Below, one piece after another: positions 9,594-19,570 of a stretch of DNA of 64,000 nucleotides. Under the pieces are notes generated by a model. The model saw only the letters and a program-made list of their open reading frames with translations. It had not been told where the DNA came from and searched no databases. The stretch is from Pseudomonas pharyngis (GTDB lineage: Bacteria > Pseudomonadota > Gammaproteobacteria > Pseudomonadales > Pseudomonadaceae). Every line of letters begins with the position of its first letter. Position 1 is the stretch's first letter. The stretch covers positions 496,001 to 560,000 of the forward strand of contig NZ_BQID01000002.1 in NCBI RefSeq assembly GCF_021602345.1, given 5' to 3'. The position numbers were made by a program, and so were the translations under genes.

Positions 9594-10078
9594 TCGATAG
9601 GGATAGGTGCCGCCAAGCCGAAATTTATCATATCGTGTTGAACCTGCAGCCGGTCCGGTAATTGGATATACCTATCGTTGCGCAACCTTGAAGCCGTTAC
9701 CGACCAGAGATACTGACCGCGAGCAACGATACGGCGCAAAACCAAGTTATGACCCAGCCGTAGATTTCAAAATCAGCCCAACCCCAGACTCATCAATTAC
9801 TGTTTTGTTGGAATCAAGATGGACGGGGCTGCGATGAGCGCGATACCACGAGAACGCCAGAGAGGAAATAATCAAATACGATGAATTGCAGATCGCTCGC
9901 AACAGAGCGGCTACGCCCGGCCCCTCCTCTCTCCAAACCGAACCAAGACGCTCACAATCGAGTTTATTGTAGCAAATCTTTGATAATCTACCTTCTGGAT
10001 GGTAGCTTTGTTAAATTCACTGCTCACTCATCCGGTTCGCACTGGGCAAGGAGCAGAGCCATTTGAGAGAGATTCACG
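9594..10078. other. Intergenic region upstream of hydrolase-gor
   Basis: No convincing gene is seen. A short open frame near 9607-9837 has neither ribosome site nor recognisable content. The right end holds a probable promoter: TTTATTG and TGATAAT flank an 18-bp palindromic operator at 9988-10005, followed by about 70 bp of leader and AGAGAG before the hydrolase ATG. Confidence 0.5.
9988..10005. promoter_or_regulatory. Thiol-stress operator 1: CTACCTTCTGGATGGTAG
   Basis: An 18-bp inverted repeat, CTACC-N8-GGTAG, directly after a -10-like TGATAAT and 73 bp before the hydrolase start. Near-identical sites occur at 34606, 53598 and 61179, each upstream of thiol/electrophile-stress genes. Three TetR paralogues in the window are the obvious candidate binders. 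Binding at the -10/+1 would block transcription, the usual TetR arrangement. The match between sites is seen directly; the binder is inferred. Confidence 0.8.
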
Positions 10079-10831
10079 ATGAGCAAAAAGAAGATAACGT
10101 TCCAAAACCCTCAAGGTATGAGCCTGTCTGGTTTGCTCGAGACGCCAGAATCTCCTAAAGCCTATGCATTGTTCGCCCACTGTTTCACGTGCGGTAAAGA
10201 TATCAAAGCTGCCGCAAGAATTGCTAAAGCGTTAGTCAACAACAATATCGCGGTGCTCAGATTTGATTTCACGGGCCTGGGCAGTAGTGAAGGCGACTTT
10301 TCCAACAGCAATTTCTCCTCCAACGTTGCCGACCTAGTAGCGGCTTCGGAATATCTGCGTGAAATGTACCAGGCTCCCTCCATCTTGATTGGCCATAGCT
10401 TGGGTGGAGCCGCAGTCATAGCGGCGGCGAAGCACATTCCTGAGGCCAAGGGCGTAGTCACAATCGGTGCACCCGCTGAAGCCGCCCATGTCATGAAGCA
10501 GTTCAGAGGTCATGTTGAGGCAATCAGAGACATTGGCGAATACAACGTGATGCTCGCCGGCAGAGAGTTCACGATAAAAAAACAGTTTCTGGATGACATT
10601 GAGGCCCAAAAACAGGATGCGAATATCGCTAACCTTCGACGCGCACTGCTTGTTTTTCATTCCCCAATAGACACCACCGTATCCATAGAACAAGCCCAAA
10701 AAATTTATCTGGCAGCTAAGCACCCCAAAAGCTTTATTTCGCTCGACTCAGCAGATCACCTCCTTACTAACAGTCAGGATGCAGACTATGTCGCTTCCTG
10801 CATTACTGCTTGGAGCTCCAGATACCTCTGA
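10079..10831 (+). CDS. Alpha/beta hydrolase (stand-alone hydrolase half of the hydrolase-OsmC family)
   Basis: A 250-residue serine alpha/beta hydrolase. The nucleophile elbow is GHSLGG (S107), with the acid in HSPIDTTV and the base histidine in SADHLL. The whole protein aligns by eye with the N-terminal half of the bifunctional alpha/beta hydrolase/OsmC proteins common in proteobacteria ([42 protein letters not shown]). The OsmC half that normally follows the AWxSRYL end is absent here. A separate OsmC protein is encoded at 60.6 kb under the same type of operator. It is followed 82 bp downstream by glutathione reductase on the same strand. The role is inferred to be in electrophile or thiol-stress defence; no substrate is known. 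Confidence 0.82.
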   Translation: MSKKKITFQNPQGMSLSGLLETPESPKAYALFAHCFTCGKDIKAAARIAKALVNNNIAVLRFDFTGLGSSEGDFSNSNFSSNVADLVAASEYLREMYQAPSILIGHSLGGAAVIAAAKHIPEAKGVVTIGAPAEAAHVMKQFRGHVEAIRDIGEYNVMLAGREFTIKKQFLDDIEAQKQDANIANLRRALLVFHSPIDTTVSIEQAQKIYLAAKHPKSFISLDSADHLLTNSQDADYVASCITAWSSRYL

Positions 10832-10913
10832 CCTAAGTCCACCTCCACCCAACCCAGAACACATTCGACCCCTTAACAGCGCGCTGCCATGTTGGATTAC
10901 GAGGAAATTGAAA

Positions 10914-12272
10914 ATGACTTACGATTTTGACCTATATGTGATCGGTGCAGGTTCCGGAGGTGTTCGGGCTGCGCGCTTCTCCGCCGGTTTCGGCGCCAAA
11001 GTGGCTGTGGCCGAGAGCCGATATTTAGGTGGTACCTGTGTAAACGTTGGCTGTGTCCCGAAAAAACTGCTGGTTTACGGAGCGCACTTCTGCGACGAAT
11101 TCGAGCACTCGAAAGGGTTCGGATGGACTCCAGGGGACGCCAAGTTCGAGTGGGCAACACTGATCGCCAACAAGGATCGCGAGATCAATCGACTGAACGG
11201 TATCTATCGCGATCTGCTGGCCAACAGCGGCGTGACCTTGCATGAAGGCCACGCCAAGATCGTCGACCCGCATACGGTCGAGATTAATGGTGAGCGTCAC
11301 ACCGCCAGGAACATTTTGATCACTACCGGTGGCTGGCCGCAGACTCCGGAGATTCCGGGTCATGAGCATGCGATCAGTTCCAATCAGGCATTCTTCCTCA
11401 AAGAACTGCCAAAGCGTGTTCTGGTGGTGGGTGGTGGTTACATCGCTGTTGAATTCGCCGGTATCTTCCACGGGTTGGGCGCCGAGACCACATTGCTGTA
11501 TCGCGGCGATTTGTTCCTGCGCGGCTTTGACGGTACGGTGCGCAAACATTTGCAGGAAGAGCTGAGCAAGCGCGGCATGAACCTGCAATTCAATGCCAAC
11601 ATCGAGCGCATCGACAAGCAAGCCGATGGCAGCCTGAAAGCAACCCTCAAGGATGGTCGTCAGCTTGAGGCGGACTGCGTGTTCTACGCTACCGGTCGGC
11701 GTCCGATGCTCGACAACCTGGGCTTGGAAAACACTGGCGTCAAACTCGACAAGAAAGGTTTTGTCGAGGTCGATGAACTGTATCAAACCGCTGAACCGTC
11801 GATCCTGGCTCTGGGCGATGTGATTGGTCGGGTGCAACTTACACCGGTCGCGCTGGCAGAAGGCATGGCCGTAGCGCGGCGCTTGTTCAAGCCCGAGCAG
11901 TATCGCCCTGTGAATTACAAGATGATCCCGACGGCGGTGTTCAGCCAGCCTGACATCGGCACTGTCGGGTTGACCGAAGAAGAGGCGCGAGAGGCCGGGC
12001 ACGAAGTGGTGATCTTTGAAAGCCGTTTCCGTCCGATGAAATTGTCGCTGACTGAATGCCAGGAGCGCACTTTGATGAAGCTGGTGGTGGACGCCAAGAC
12101 CGACAAGGTCTTGGGCTGTCACATGGTCGGCCCGGAGGCCGGCGAGATCGTGCAGGGTTTGGCGATTGCGCTGAAGTCGGGCGCGACCAAGCGCGATTTC
12201 GACGACACCATCGCCGTGCATCCGACGTCCGCTGAAGAGTTCGTCACCATGCGCACACCGGTCGCGGGTTAA
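10914..12272 (+). CDS. gor: Glutathione-disulfide reductase
   Basis: A 452-residue NADPH:glutathione reductase, a cytosolic FAD homodimer that regenerates GSH from GSSG. The ATG at 10914 is chosen because GAGG lies about 9 bp upstream and it yields the normal start ([16 protein letters not shown]); an upstream frame would overlap the hydrolase. The redox-active disulfide is C42/C47 in [13 protein letters not shown]. The NADPH-binding motif is [13 protein letters not shown] (about 168-180). The C-terminal catalytic H436-E441 pair is in HPTSAEEF. It shares a probable transcript with the hydrolase and therefore the upstream palindromic operator, placing GSH recycling in the same regulon as the ahpD-oye and osmC genes. 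As thiosulfinates and quinones consume GSH, this makes physiological sense. Pseudomonads usually have another chromosomal gor; whether this is an extra copy cannot be told from the window. Confidence 0.93.
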   Translation: MTYDFDLYVIGAGSGGVRAARFSAGFGAKVAVAESRYLGGTCVNVGCVPKKLLVYGAHFCDEFEHSKGFGWTPGDAKFEWATLIANKDREINRLNGIYRDLLANSGVTLHEGHAKIVDPHTVEINGERHTARNILITTGGWPQTPEIPGHEHAISSNQAFFLKELPKRVLVVGGGYIAVEFAGIFHGLGAETTLLYRGDLFLRGFDGTVRKHLQEELSKRGMNLQFNANIERIDKQADGSLKATLKDGRQLEADCVFYATGRRPMLDNLGLENTGVKLDKKGFVEVDELYQTAEPSILALGDVIGRVQLTPVALAEGMAVARRLFKPEQYRPVNYKMIPTAVFSQPDIGTVGLTEEEAREAGHEVVIFESRFRPMKLSLTECQERTLMKLVVDAKTDKVLGCHMVGPEAGEIVQGLAIALKSGATKRDFDDTIAVHPTSAEEFVTMRTPVAG

Positions 12273-12292
12273 CCGCTCTTCGGTTATCTGAC

Positions 12293-12328
12293 GCGTCTAG
12301 CCCTGTCGCAACGACAGCAGCTAGACGC
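12293..12328. terminator. Hairpin between gor and the BVMO-esterase gene
   Basis: GCGTCTAGC pairs perfectly with GCTAGACGC around an inner CTGTCG/CGACAG stem. It sits between convergent genes, so it probably terminates from one or both sides, although no clear U-run follows on either strand. Confidence 0.55.
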
Positions 12329-12343
12329 ACGCTTTCACCATCA

Positions 12344-14782
12344 TCACGAACTTGTTGGCTCCGCCTGTGAAAGTTGCTCACGGGCAAACTCAGCCACTGT
12401 GTTCAGCGCTTTGGCCGCTGAGCGCAGGTAAAAGGCTTGAAGCTGAAAAACGTGCCATCGTGCTGCGTACACCTCCAGCCAGCAATTCACCCCACTGTTG
12501 ACTGCGTGTTCGGCCAAACGTATGGAATCGGATAACAGCAGTTCATGGTCGCCAACCTGAACCAGCATCGGAGGCAGTCCTTGCAGATCCACTCGCAATG
12601 GACTGGGCGTCGCCTCATCGGAGGCATACCAACCCAATCCCTGCTCAAGCCAACCGCGACGAATCATGGGGTCTTCCTTAAGTCGCGAGATCATTGAGGC
12701 GCCGGTCAAGTGCTCGTCGGTTACCGGTGACATCAGCAGCAGCCCAGCGGCAAAAAGCTTGTAACGATCTCGAAGCTTGAGGGCCAAGGCCAATACCAAC
12801 GCAGCGCCCGCCGAATCGCCTGCGAGAAAAATCCGGTTGGCGGCATAACCTTGAGCGCGCAAGGCTTCATAGCATGCCAGCGCATCTTGCAGTGCTGCTG
12901 GACAGGGATGCTCTGGAGCCAATCGGTAATTCGCAACCCATACCGACATCCTGGATGCCTTGGCCAAGCGACTGGTGATGCTCCAGTGCGTGTCCGGGGA
13001 GCCGAGGCAAAACGCTCCGCCGTGCAGGTACAAAATGACACCGCCGCTCTCACCTTGCTTGGGAGCAACCACCTGTACGGGAACACCATTGACCTGCTGG
13101 CAATAACGGATCACGCCAGTGGTGCCGGGCATCAGCCGGGAAAGTCCCCTGACCACCCTTCTCTGCGCGACGACACCCAATCCCGGCCCGATCAACGACC
13201 GAAATGTGGTGCGCAAGAAGCCTCGCAAAAAACGAGTTTTCATCACCTCAAGCCAATCTGGTGATTCCGCTATCGTGGTGCCTCCTTCGAACTGACGGCT
13301 AAAGCGGTAGGCGTGCAAAGCCGAGAATCGCGTTAGCCAGCGATAGCTTAGGGTGAAGCCTGGCCAATTTGTGCTGTTGTTGCCGGCTTCATCGACGTAC
13401 CAGCTCTTGCATCCGTTCCACACCGTGTTGGCCAGGCGGTTCTGGGTCTGTTGGTGGAAACGGTCATACGCGCTTTGATCGATCTCAACTGTGTTCGTCT
13501 CCGTTGCATTCAAAGTGCGCAAGCATCGCATGATGTGGGCAATCTGGCTTTCAAGCATATACACGATCGAGTTGTGGCCAAGGTTGGTGTTTGGGCCGTA
13601 GAGTATGAAGAAATTGGGGAAGTTCGGAACCGCTAGTCCAAGATAAGCCCGGGTACCGTCGCGCCAAGCCTGATTAAGGTTTATTCCGCCACGCCCGACA
13701 ATGCGCATCGGAGACAAAAATTCAGTGGCCGCAAACCCGGTACCGTAGACGATCGCATCGACCTCATGCTGTCTGCCGTCAGCGGTTTCAATTCCGTTCT
13801 CCGTAATACGGACAATACCGTCGGTGACCAATTCCACGTTGGGCCGACTCATGGTCATGAGGTATTCGCTAGACAGCAAAATGCGTTTGCAGCCGAACGG
13901 ATAATCAGGAGTAAGTTTCTGCCGTAATACGGGATCAGTCACTTGCTCGGTCAGCAGCTTGCGAAATGGAATACCGACCGCCCATTTCATCAAAGACTTG
14001 AACCGGGTAAACGCCAGAGCTCGTGATTCATACCGTAGATATATTGATGCACGGTAAGCCTTCATCAACCAGGGAACATTGCGTAGCAGGGCTTTTTCTC
14101 GTTCGGAGTAAGCGCGGTCGGGACGTGGCATCACGTGCGCGGGGGAGCGCTGGAAAACCTTCAAGTGTTCCACCTGTCCGGCAATGGCCGGGACAAACTG
14201 GATCGCAGAGGCCCCGGTGCCGACTACCGCTACCCGCTTACCAGCTAACGAGTAGCTGTGATCCCAAGTGGCCGAGTGAAAGATGTGGCCCTTGAAATTA
14301 TCCATGCCCGCCAATTTTGGAAATGCCGGGCGGCTCAGCTGTCCGGTGCCGCTAATCAGCAACGAAGCACTCAGTACAGTTCCGTCCCTCTGAATGACCT
14401 GCCACAGCGAGGTCGCTTCATCGAATTCAGCGGAGGCGACTTCGACGCCAAAACGGATGTATTTACTCAACCCATATTTGTCGGTACAGCGTTGCAGGTA
14501 GTTATGAATTTCACCCTGCGGAGCGAACACTCGGCTCCAGCCCGGATTGGGCTCAAACGAAAACGAATATAAGTGCGAAGGTACGTCGCACGCTGCGCCG
14601 GGATATGTGTTGTCCCGCCAGACACCGCCTACGTCATGTTTTTTTTCCAGGATGACGAAGTCCTCGACGCCGGCCTTTTGCAACGCAACGGCCATGCCGA
14701 TGCCAGCGAAGCCGGTTCCAATGATGATCGCGGTCAGAGGCATTGCGGACTGAAGGTCCACATCAAATTCATGCAACGACAT
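12344..14782 (-). CDS. Baeyer-Villiger monooxygenase fused to an HSL-type esterase
   Basis: An 812-residue two-enzyme fusion. Residues about 1-500 are a flavin Baeyer-Villiger monooxygenase: FAD site IIGTGFAGIG near residues 20-29, NADPH site VAVVGTGASAIQ, and between them the BVMO fingerprint F-x-G-x-x-x-H-x-x-x-W-D (FKGHIFHSATWD, about 162-173). Residues about 530-800 are an HSL/family IV alpha/beta hydrolase: oxyanion HGGAF (about 587), nucleophile GDSAG (about 655) and catalytic histidine in RWHVF (about 776). The expected chemistry is ketone to ester or lactone by domain one, then hydrolysis to acid plus alcohol by domain two. The ATG at 14782 has GAGG 6 bp upstream and overlaps the end of the GMC oxidoreductase gene, so translation is coupled. 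Ketone substrate unknown. Confidence 0.88.
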   Translation of the reverse strand: MSLHEFDVDLQSAMPLTAIIIGTGFAGIGMAVALQKAGVEDFVILEKKHDVGGVWRDNTYPGAACDVPSHLYSFSFEPNPGWSRVFAPQGEIHNYLQRCTDKYGLSKYIRFGVEVASAEFDEATSLWQVIQRDGTVLSASLLISGTGQLSRPAFPKLAGMDNFKGHIFHSATWDHSYSLAGKRVAVVGTGASAIQFVPAIAGQVEHLKVFQRSPAHVMPRPDRAYSEREKALLRNVPWLMKAYRASIYLRYESRALAFTRFKSLMKWAVGIPFRKLLTEQVTDPVLRQKLTPDYPFGCKRILLSSEYLMTMSRPNVELVTDGIVRITENGIETADGRQHEVDAIVYGTGFAATEFLSPMRIVGRGGINLNQAWRDGTRAYLGLAVPNFPNFFILYGPNTNLGHNSIVYMLESQIAHIMRCLRTLNATETNTVEIDQSAYDRFHQQTQNRLANTVWNGCKSWYVDEAGNNSTNWPGFTLSYRWLTRFSALHAYRFSRQFEGGTTIAESPDWLEVMKTRFLRGFLRTTFRSLIGPGLGVVAQRRVVRGLSRLMPGTTGVIRYCQQVNGVPVQVVAPKQGESGGVILYLHGGAFCLGSPDTHWSITSRLAKASRMSVWVANYRLAPEHPCPAALQDALACYEALRAQGYAANRIFLAGDSAGAALVLALALKLRDRYKLFAAGLLLMSPVTDEHLTGASMISRLKEDPMIRRGWLEQGLGWYASDEATPSPLRVDLQGLPPMLVQVGDHELLLSDSIRLAEHAVNSGVNCWLEVYAARWHVFQLQAFYLRSAAKALNTVAEFAREQLSQAEPTSS

Positions 14783-16439
14783 AAGGTGCCTCATTCTTGT
14801 TATTGGCAATGGTCGAGTCTTCCGGCTCCACGGACAATTTCACCCGTTGAATACCCCGAATAAGATCAGCGGCTTTCTCAGCGATCATGATTGTCGGCGC
14901 GTTAGTATTGCCGCCGATGAGGGTTGGCATAATGGAAGCATCGACAATCCGTAAGCCCTGCAACCCATGTACGCGCAGCTTCGAGTCCACCACAGCAAGT
15001 ACGTCAACGCCCATCCGGCAGGTACCCACTGGGTGATAAACGCTGTCGGTGCGACGTTGCAGGATGGCGCGGATCTGCTCATCGGTGCCGATTTCTGCGG
15101 TATACAGATCTTGAGTGATCCAACTGGCAAGAGCGGGAGCCTGCATCAACTGACGGGTGATTTTGAACGCCGCGACCATGTCTTCAAGATCTTGTGGATC
15201 CTGAAGAAAGGCCGGATCAATCAATGGCGCCGTTTGCGGGTCATTACTGGCCAGCGACACCGCACCGCGACTGCGTGGTCGCAGAAGGCAAAAATGGCAG
15301 GAAAGTCCATGGCCGAGTCGCAATTTGCGGGCATGATCCTCGACCGGCGCAACGACGAAGTGCAGTTGAATATCCGGTTTGTCCAAAGCCTCGCGAGTTT
15401 TAAGAAACGCCCCGCCTTCGGCAAAGTTCGAGGTCAACATACCCCGACGTACATTTCGAAAACGGACTGTCTCTTTCAGCAGCTTGACGCCGCCGCCCAT
15501 GGAGACGCCCATTGCGTCGAGGCTGGGTGTTTTGTAAACGAAGACAAAATCCGGGTGATCCTGCAGGTTCTGGCCTACCCCTGGAAGATTCAGCAGGACT
15601 TTGATGCCGTGGCGTTCCAGTTCTGCCTCCGGCCCCACACCAGAAAGCATCAACAGTTGTGGCGTCTGAAAGGCTCCGGCAGCAAGGATTACTTCCCGAT
15701 GTGCCCGTAACACGTGAATCTGGCCGCGTTGAAGAACTTCCACACCTACGGCGCGGGTACCTTCGAACAGGATGCGTTGAACCTGTGCCCGGGTTTCCAC
15801 CGTTAGATTGTTGCGTACACCGATATGAGGAAGAAGATAGGCTCGCGCTGCACTACAACGCTCACCATGCTTTTGCGTCACTTGGTAAATACCTACGCCT
15901 TCCTGCTCGACACCGTTGAAATCGTCGTTGAGCGGCAACCCGGTCTGACGGGCCGCGTCCAGGAATCGCTGCTGAAACGGGTTGTCGGAACGCAGATCGC
16001 TTACCCACAAAGGCCCGCCTCGACCGTGCCATTCGTTATCGATTCGCTCGTTGTGTTCGCTGAGGCGGAAGTAAGGCAGCACGTCTCTGAACGCCCAGCC
16101 GGTATTACCCAACGAAGCCCAATGGTCGTAATCCCATTGATGTCCCCGTACATAAATCATGGCGTTGATCGCTGATGAACCGCCCAATGTCTTACCGCGA
16201 GGCTGGTAGCCTTTGCGGCCAGCTAGAGATATTTGCGGAACGGTTTCGAACGACCAGTTGTTCACCGAAGTCGGCACCATGGACACCACGGCGGCTGGGA
16301 TATTTATCAGACTTGATTGACCACCTCCCCCCGCCTCCAGCACACAAACGCTGACGTTCGGATCTTCGGTCAACCTGCTCGCAACCACACACCCACCGGA
16401 ACCACCACCCACAACGATGTAATCGAAGGTCTTTTTCAT
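14769..16439 (-). CDS. GMC-family FAD-dependent alcohol dehydrogenase
   Basis: A 556-residue glucose-methanol-choline oxidoreductase, closest in pattern to bacterial choline/aliphatic (AlkJ-like) alcohol dehydrogenases. It has the FAD site [17 protein letters not shown] at the N-terminus, the GMC signature region [18 protein letters not shown] (about 85-102), and the active-site histidine in [10 protein letters not shown] with the C-terminal [19 protein letters not shown]. The ATG at 16439 gives the standard start; a GTG six codons upstream is possible. Its last codons overlap the BVMO-esterase start, so the pair would convert a secondary alcohol to ketone (this enzyme), then to ester and acid plus alcohol (the fusion). 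A divergent AraC gene probably regulates it. Confidence 0.87.
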   Translation of the reverse strand: MKKTFDYIVVGGGSGGCVVASRLTEDPNVSVCVLEAGGGGQSSLINIPAAVVSMVPTSVNNWSFETVPQISLAGRKGYQPRGKTLGGSSAINAMIYVRGHQWDYDHWASLGNTGWAFRDVLPYFRLSEHNERIDNEWHGRGGPLWVSDLRSDNPFQQRFLDAARQTGLPLNDDFNGVEQEGVGIYQVTQKHGERCSAARAYLLPHIGVRNNLTVETRAQVQRILFEGTRAVGVEVLQRGQIHVLRAHREVILAAGAFQTPQLLMLSGVGPEAELERHGIKVLLNLPGVGQNLQDHPDFVFVYKTPSLDAMGVSMGGGVKLLKETVRFRNVRRGMLTSNFAEGGAFLKTREALDKPDIQLHFVVAPVEDHARKLRLGHGLSCHFCLLRPRSRGAVSLASNDPQTAPLIDPAFLQDPQDLEDMVAAFKITRQLMQAPALASWITQDLYTAEIGTDEQIRAILQRRTDSVYHPVGTCRMGVDVLAVVDSKLRVHGLQGLRIVDASIMPTLIGGNTNAPTIMIAEKAADLIRGIQRVKLSVEPEDSTIANNKNEAPYVVA

Positions 16440-16483
16440 TATTGTTTTCTCACGCACAGGGCAGTGCGAGGTCCCAAACGTCT

Positions 16484-16514
16484 AATCAGAAACGTTTAAA
16501 CGCGATTTCTGATT
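16484..16514. promoter_or_regulatory. Inverted repeat in the GMC-BVMO / AraC promoter region
   Basis: AATCAGAAA at 16484-16492 and TTTCTGATT at 16506-16514 form a perfect 9-bp inverted repeat with a 13-bp spacer, in the divergent intergenic region between the GMC operon and its AraC gene. This geometry suits a dimeric regulator, plausibly the adjacent AraC protein; the binder is inferred. Confidence 0.45.
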
Positions 16515-16661
16515 CGCGCCAAGCACCGCGACAGCCTTTATTGTTGTTGAAACGGCTAGCCGAACACGGATGATGTTGACGCCCATCAGGGAAGAGACCA
16601 ATGCTGGAAAGGGCCAACTGCTTTATTATTTGGGCCAATATTTTGCAATAGGCAAAGAATC

Positions 16662-17678
16662 ATGAGCTTTCGGGATTTTACGCGCGGCCCCGCCAGCGCC
16701 TTGTTACAGCTCGAATTCGGTCGTGAGAAAGGCCTGTCGGTCACTAAAGTTCTTGCGGGCTCTGGACTGACTCAGGCGCAATTGGGCGATCCGAACGTCG
16801 AGTTGACCGCCGACCAGGAGCTACGCGTGATCAGCAATTTGCTGACACTTCTGGGGAATCCATCCGGCTTGGGATTTGAAGTTGGTACACGCTATCACTT
16901 CTCCACTTATGGCCTGTTCGGTTACGGCTTGATTAGCAGTGCGACTACAGGTGATGCCTTGGCACTGGCGTTGCACTTTCTGCCGCTCACCTACGCTTTC
17001 ACCGTCATTTTGTATGAAGCGCAAGGCAATGACGGCGTGTTGACCTTTCAAGCACCTGGGCTAGCGTCGGACTTGCGTGATTTTGTGCTGGCTCGGGATA
17101 TGGCTGCAGCAGCAGTGCTCCTGAACGAGTTGGCTGGTGAACACTTCGCACTGTCGCGTTTTACCCTCAGAGCTACTGCACCAACGCTACCTGGCATCGA
17201 TCATCTTTTGGGCACCACTCCGACCTACTCGGCCAGCTGCAATAGCCTATCCTTCAATCGCGCGTTCCTGTCTCACCCCTTGCCCCAGGCCAATGCCGTC
17301 ACGGTAAGCATGTGCGAACAGATGTGCACAAAGTTGATGCAAAGCAGAGTCGCCCGCTCGGGCATGACTGCCCTGGTGCAGCACTACCTAACTAGCTCCG
17401 AAAACACACCAAGGGATCTTTCCGAAATTGCCCGTCTGACCCATATCAGCACGCGCACCCTGAAGCGCCGACTGAGCGATGAAGGCACCACGTTTCGAAC
17501 ACTGCTGGCAGAAGCCCGCAGCAGCAGCGCCATCGAAATGATCAACGACTCCCGCTTGAGCCTGACCGAGATCGCCGAGCGACTAGGCTTCAGTGATTTA
17601 TCGAGCTTCTCTCAAGCATTCAAGCGATGGCATGGGGTGGCACCGAGCAATTTCCAAAACTCAAAAAAACAAAAGTGA
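16662..17678 (+). CDS. AraC-family regulator of the GMC-BVMO operon
   Basis: A 338-residue AraC/XylS protein with the same architecture as the regulator at 3.2 kb. An AraC_binding_2-type sensing domain occupies residues about 15-200 (TADQELRVISNLL, YHFSTYGLFGYGLISSATTGDAL). A C-terminal double HTH covers about 235-335 (LSEIARLTHISTRTLKRRL; LTEIAERLGFSDLSSFSQAF). It is transcribed divergently from the GMC-BVMO operon, with 222 bp between the starts, the classic position for an alcohol- or ketone-responsive activator (compare regulators of alkane or alkanol degradation). Effector unknown. Confidence 0.88.
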   Translation: MSFRDFTRGPASALLQLEFGREKGLSVTKVLAGSGLTQAQLGDPNVELTADQELRVISNLLTLLGNPSGLGFEVGTRYHFSTYGLFGYGLISSATTGDALALALHFLPLTYAFTVILYEAQGNDGVLTFQAPGLASDLRDFVLARDMAAAAVLLNELAGEHFALSRFTLRATAPTLPGIDHLLGTTPTYSASCNSLSFNRAFLSHPLPQANAVTVSMCEQMCTKLMQSRVARSGMTALVQHYLTSSENTPRDLSEIARLTHISTRTLKRRLSDEGTTFRTLLAEARSSSAIEMINDSRLSLTEIAERLGFSDLSSFSQAFKRWHGVAPSNFQNSKKQK

Positions 17679-18079
17679 TCACCGGAAAGGATTTTCGGGT
17701 TAATGAATCCCTGCTTTGCCAAATACAACCAATAGCGCTCACGCGCCCTTCACCAGAATAAGCGACTCGTATCAGCAGTGAGGTCTTGAGGCTGGTTGAA
17801 ACGATCCTTGCGTTCGCCTATGGACAGAAACTTCCATGTAGTAGAGGCAAAATCGCTCCCCGCCATCCAATTGGATAATACTTTTACTAGCGCCATATTT
17901 TTTAGAAGAAAATTCTAAATTTGATGTGTTTTCTGAAAAAGAACAGAAAATTTTCCGTTGAGAAATGCCCTATATTTTATTGAAGCCCATGTGTCGTAGA
18001 TAGCTTGTAGCTAAGCACCACAATGAGTTTTTAGCCAAGTCGTGGGATGTCAAAACCATAGCAACTATGAGAGGTGATC
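17679..18079. other. AT-rich intergenic region before the ALDH-CMD operon
   Basis: No gene is seen. From about 17880 the sequence turns sharply AT-rich and carries two short inverted repeats: TTTAGAA/TTCTAAA (17901-17919) and TTTTCTG/CAGAAAA (17929-17950). Both lie 130-180 bp before the aldehyde dehydrogenase start and could be operators. The base-composition change marks the left edge of the AT-rich block that runs to about 35.4 kb. Confidence 0.5.
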
Positions 18080-19513
18080 ATGGAACAAATACCATTGTTT
18101 ATTGGCGGTGTATGGCGTAACACGCATCCCACTGAATCGATCCCCGTAATCAATCCGGCAACTGAAGAGCAGATCGGACTCATTGCAAAAGCTAGCTTGG
18201 CTGATATTGAAGATGCGGCTATCGCAGCTGAGAAAGGCTTTGCGACATGGAAGCAGGTTTCCGCGCTCGATCGTGCATCGATTATGCACAAAGCGGCAAA
18301 TTTGATTCGTGAGCGTGCTGAAAATATCGCTCTGGTGCTCACTGCCGAGCATGGAAAGCCCTTGGCGGAAGCAATGGGTGAAGTCGCAGCAACTGCTGAT
18401 ACCATCGATTGGCATGCTGAAGAAGGAAGACGCGCGTACGGGCGTGTTATACCTTCGCGCGCACTAGGGATTCATCAATTTACTCTGATGGAGCCTATCG
18501 GGCCTGTAGTGGGTTTTGCCCCATGGAATTTCCCGCTCATTCAAGCAGTGAAAAAGGTCGCTGGTGCGCTGGCCGCCGGCTGTTCGATCATCTTAAAAGG
18601 CGCAACCGAGGCACCTACGTGTGCTGTTGAGCTTGTGAAAGCATTCGCTGACGCTGGCGTTTCTCCGGGAGCCGTCAACCTACTGTTTGGCGACTCGAGC
18701 CAGATTTCTGAGCATTTGATTGCTCATCCCTCGATCCGGAAAGTGACCTTCACCGGATCAACGCCAGTGGGCAAAAAGCTTGCAAGCCTCGCCGGGCTGC
18801 ATATGAAGCGATCCACAATGGAGCTGGGTGGCCATGCGCCGGTAATCGTTATGGACGACGCGGACATCGCAACCGCAGTTAAGATTTCTGTAGCCGCTAA
18901 ATATCGAAATGCGGGCCAGGTCTGTGTCTCCCCTACTCGCTTTCTTGTTCACTCTAAAGTGTTCGACGAGTTTGTTTCCCGTTTCGTGGAAGGCGCACGC
19001 GCAATCAAGGTAGGCGACGGTCTTGATCCGACGGTAACAATGGGCCCGATGGCTCATTTGGGCCGGCTTAAGGCAACAGAAGAACTCGTGGCAGATGCTG
19101 TATCCCATGGAGCGAAGCTGGAGATTGGCGGCAACCGCGTGGGCGACAAGGGTTATTTCTTCGAACCCACCGTTCTCACGAATGTACCGGTGACCGCCCT
19201 CGCCATGGTTGATGAACCCTTCGGGCCGATTGCAATAATCAACCCATTCGACGACATCGACGAAGCCATCAAAGAAGCGAACAGACTGCCATACGGTCTT
19301 TCTGCCTACGCCTATACGCGATCGCTTTCCTCGGCCAATAAGCTGTTTAACGGCATCGAGTCTGGCGCCATCTCGATCAACCATCACAGCGTTGCCCTAC
19401 CCGAGCACCCGTTTGGCGGCGTGAAAGATTCCGGATACGGAACCGAAGGAGGCCCTGGCGCACTGGATGCTTTCATGACCACGAAGTTCGTTTCGCTTGC
19501 GAGCGTTCTTTAA
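18080..19513 (+). CDS. NAD-dependent aldehyde dehydrogenase (succinate-semialdehyde dehydrogenase-like)
   Basis: A 477-residue ALDH of the GabD/SSADH-like branch. It shows PWNFPLIQAVKKVAGALAAGC, TFTGSTPVGKKL, the general base E248 in MELGGHAPVIV, and the nucleophile C282 in NAGQVCVSPTR. It ends HPFGGVKDSGYGTEGG. The substrate-anion arginines of true SSADH cannot be confirmed by eye, so the acid product is uncertain. The ATG at 18080 is preceded by GAGAGGTGAT. It heads an operon with two CMD/AhpD-like genes; the first starts 57 bp downstream. A role in oxidising an aldehyde released in an oxygenase pathway is inferred from the cluster. Confidence 0.83.
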   Translation: MEQIPLFIGGVWRNTHPTESIPVINPATEEQIGLIAKASLADIEDAAIAAEKGFATWKQVSALDRASIMHKAANLIRERAENIALVLTAEHGKPLAEAMGEVAATADTIDWHAEEGRRAYGRVIPSRALGIHQFTLMEPIGPVVGFAPWNFPLIQAVKKVAGALAAGCSIILKGATEAPTCAVELVKAFADAGVSPGAVNLLFGDSSQISEHLIAHPSIRKVTFTGSTPVGKKLASLAGLHMKRSTMELGGHAPVIVMDDADIATAVKISVAAKYRNAGQVCVSPTRFLVHSKVFDEFVSRFVEGARAIKVGDGLDPTVTMGPMAHLGRLKATEELVADAVSHGAKLEIGGNRVGDKGYFFEPTVLTNVPVTALAMVDEPFGPIAIINPFDDIDEAIKEANRLPYGLSAYAYTRSLSSANKLFNGIESGAISINHHSVALPEHPFGGVKDSGYGTEGGPGALDAFMTTKFVSLASVL

Positions 19514-19570
19514 CGTTCGGCGAACGTGTTTTTTAGTCGCTATCGAACACGGCTGCATCCAGGAAATAAC

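Noticed and set aside
11025-12221. A 398-codon minus-strand open frame opposite gor
   Set aside because: It mirrors the glutathione reductase gene; no ribosome site or recognisable domain.
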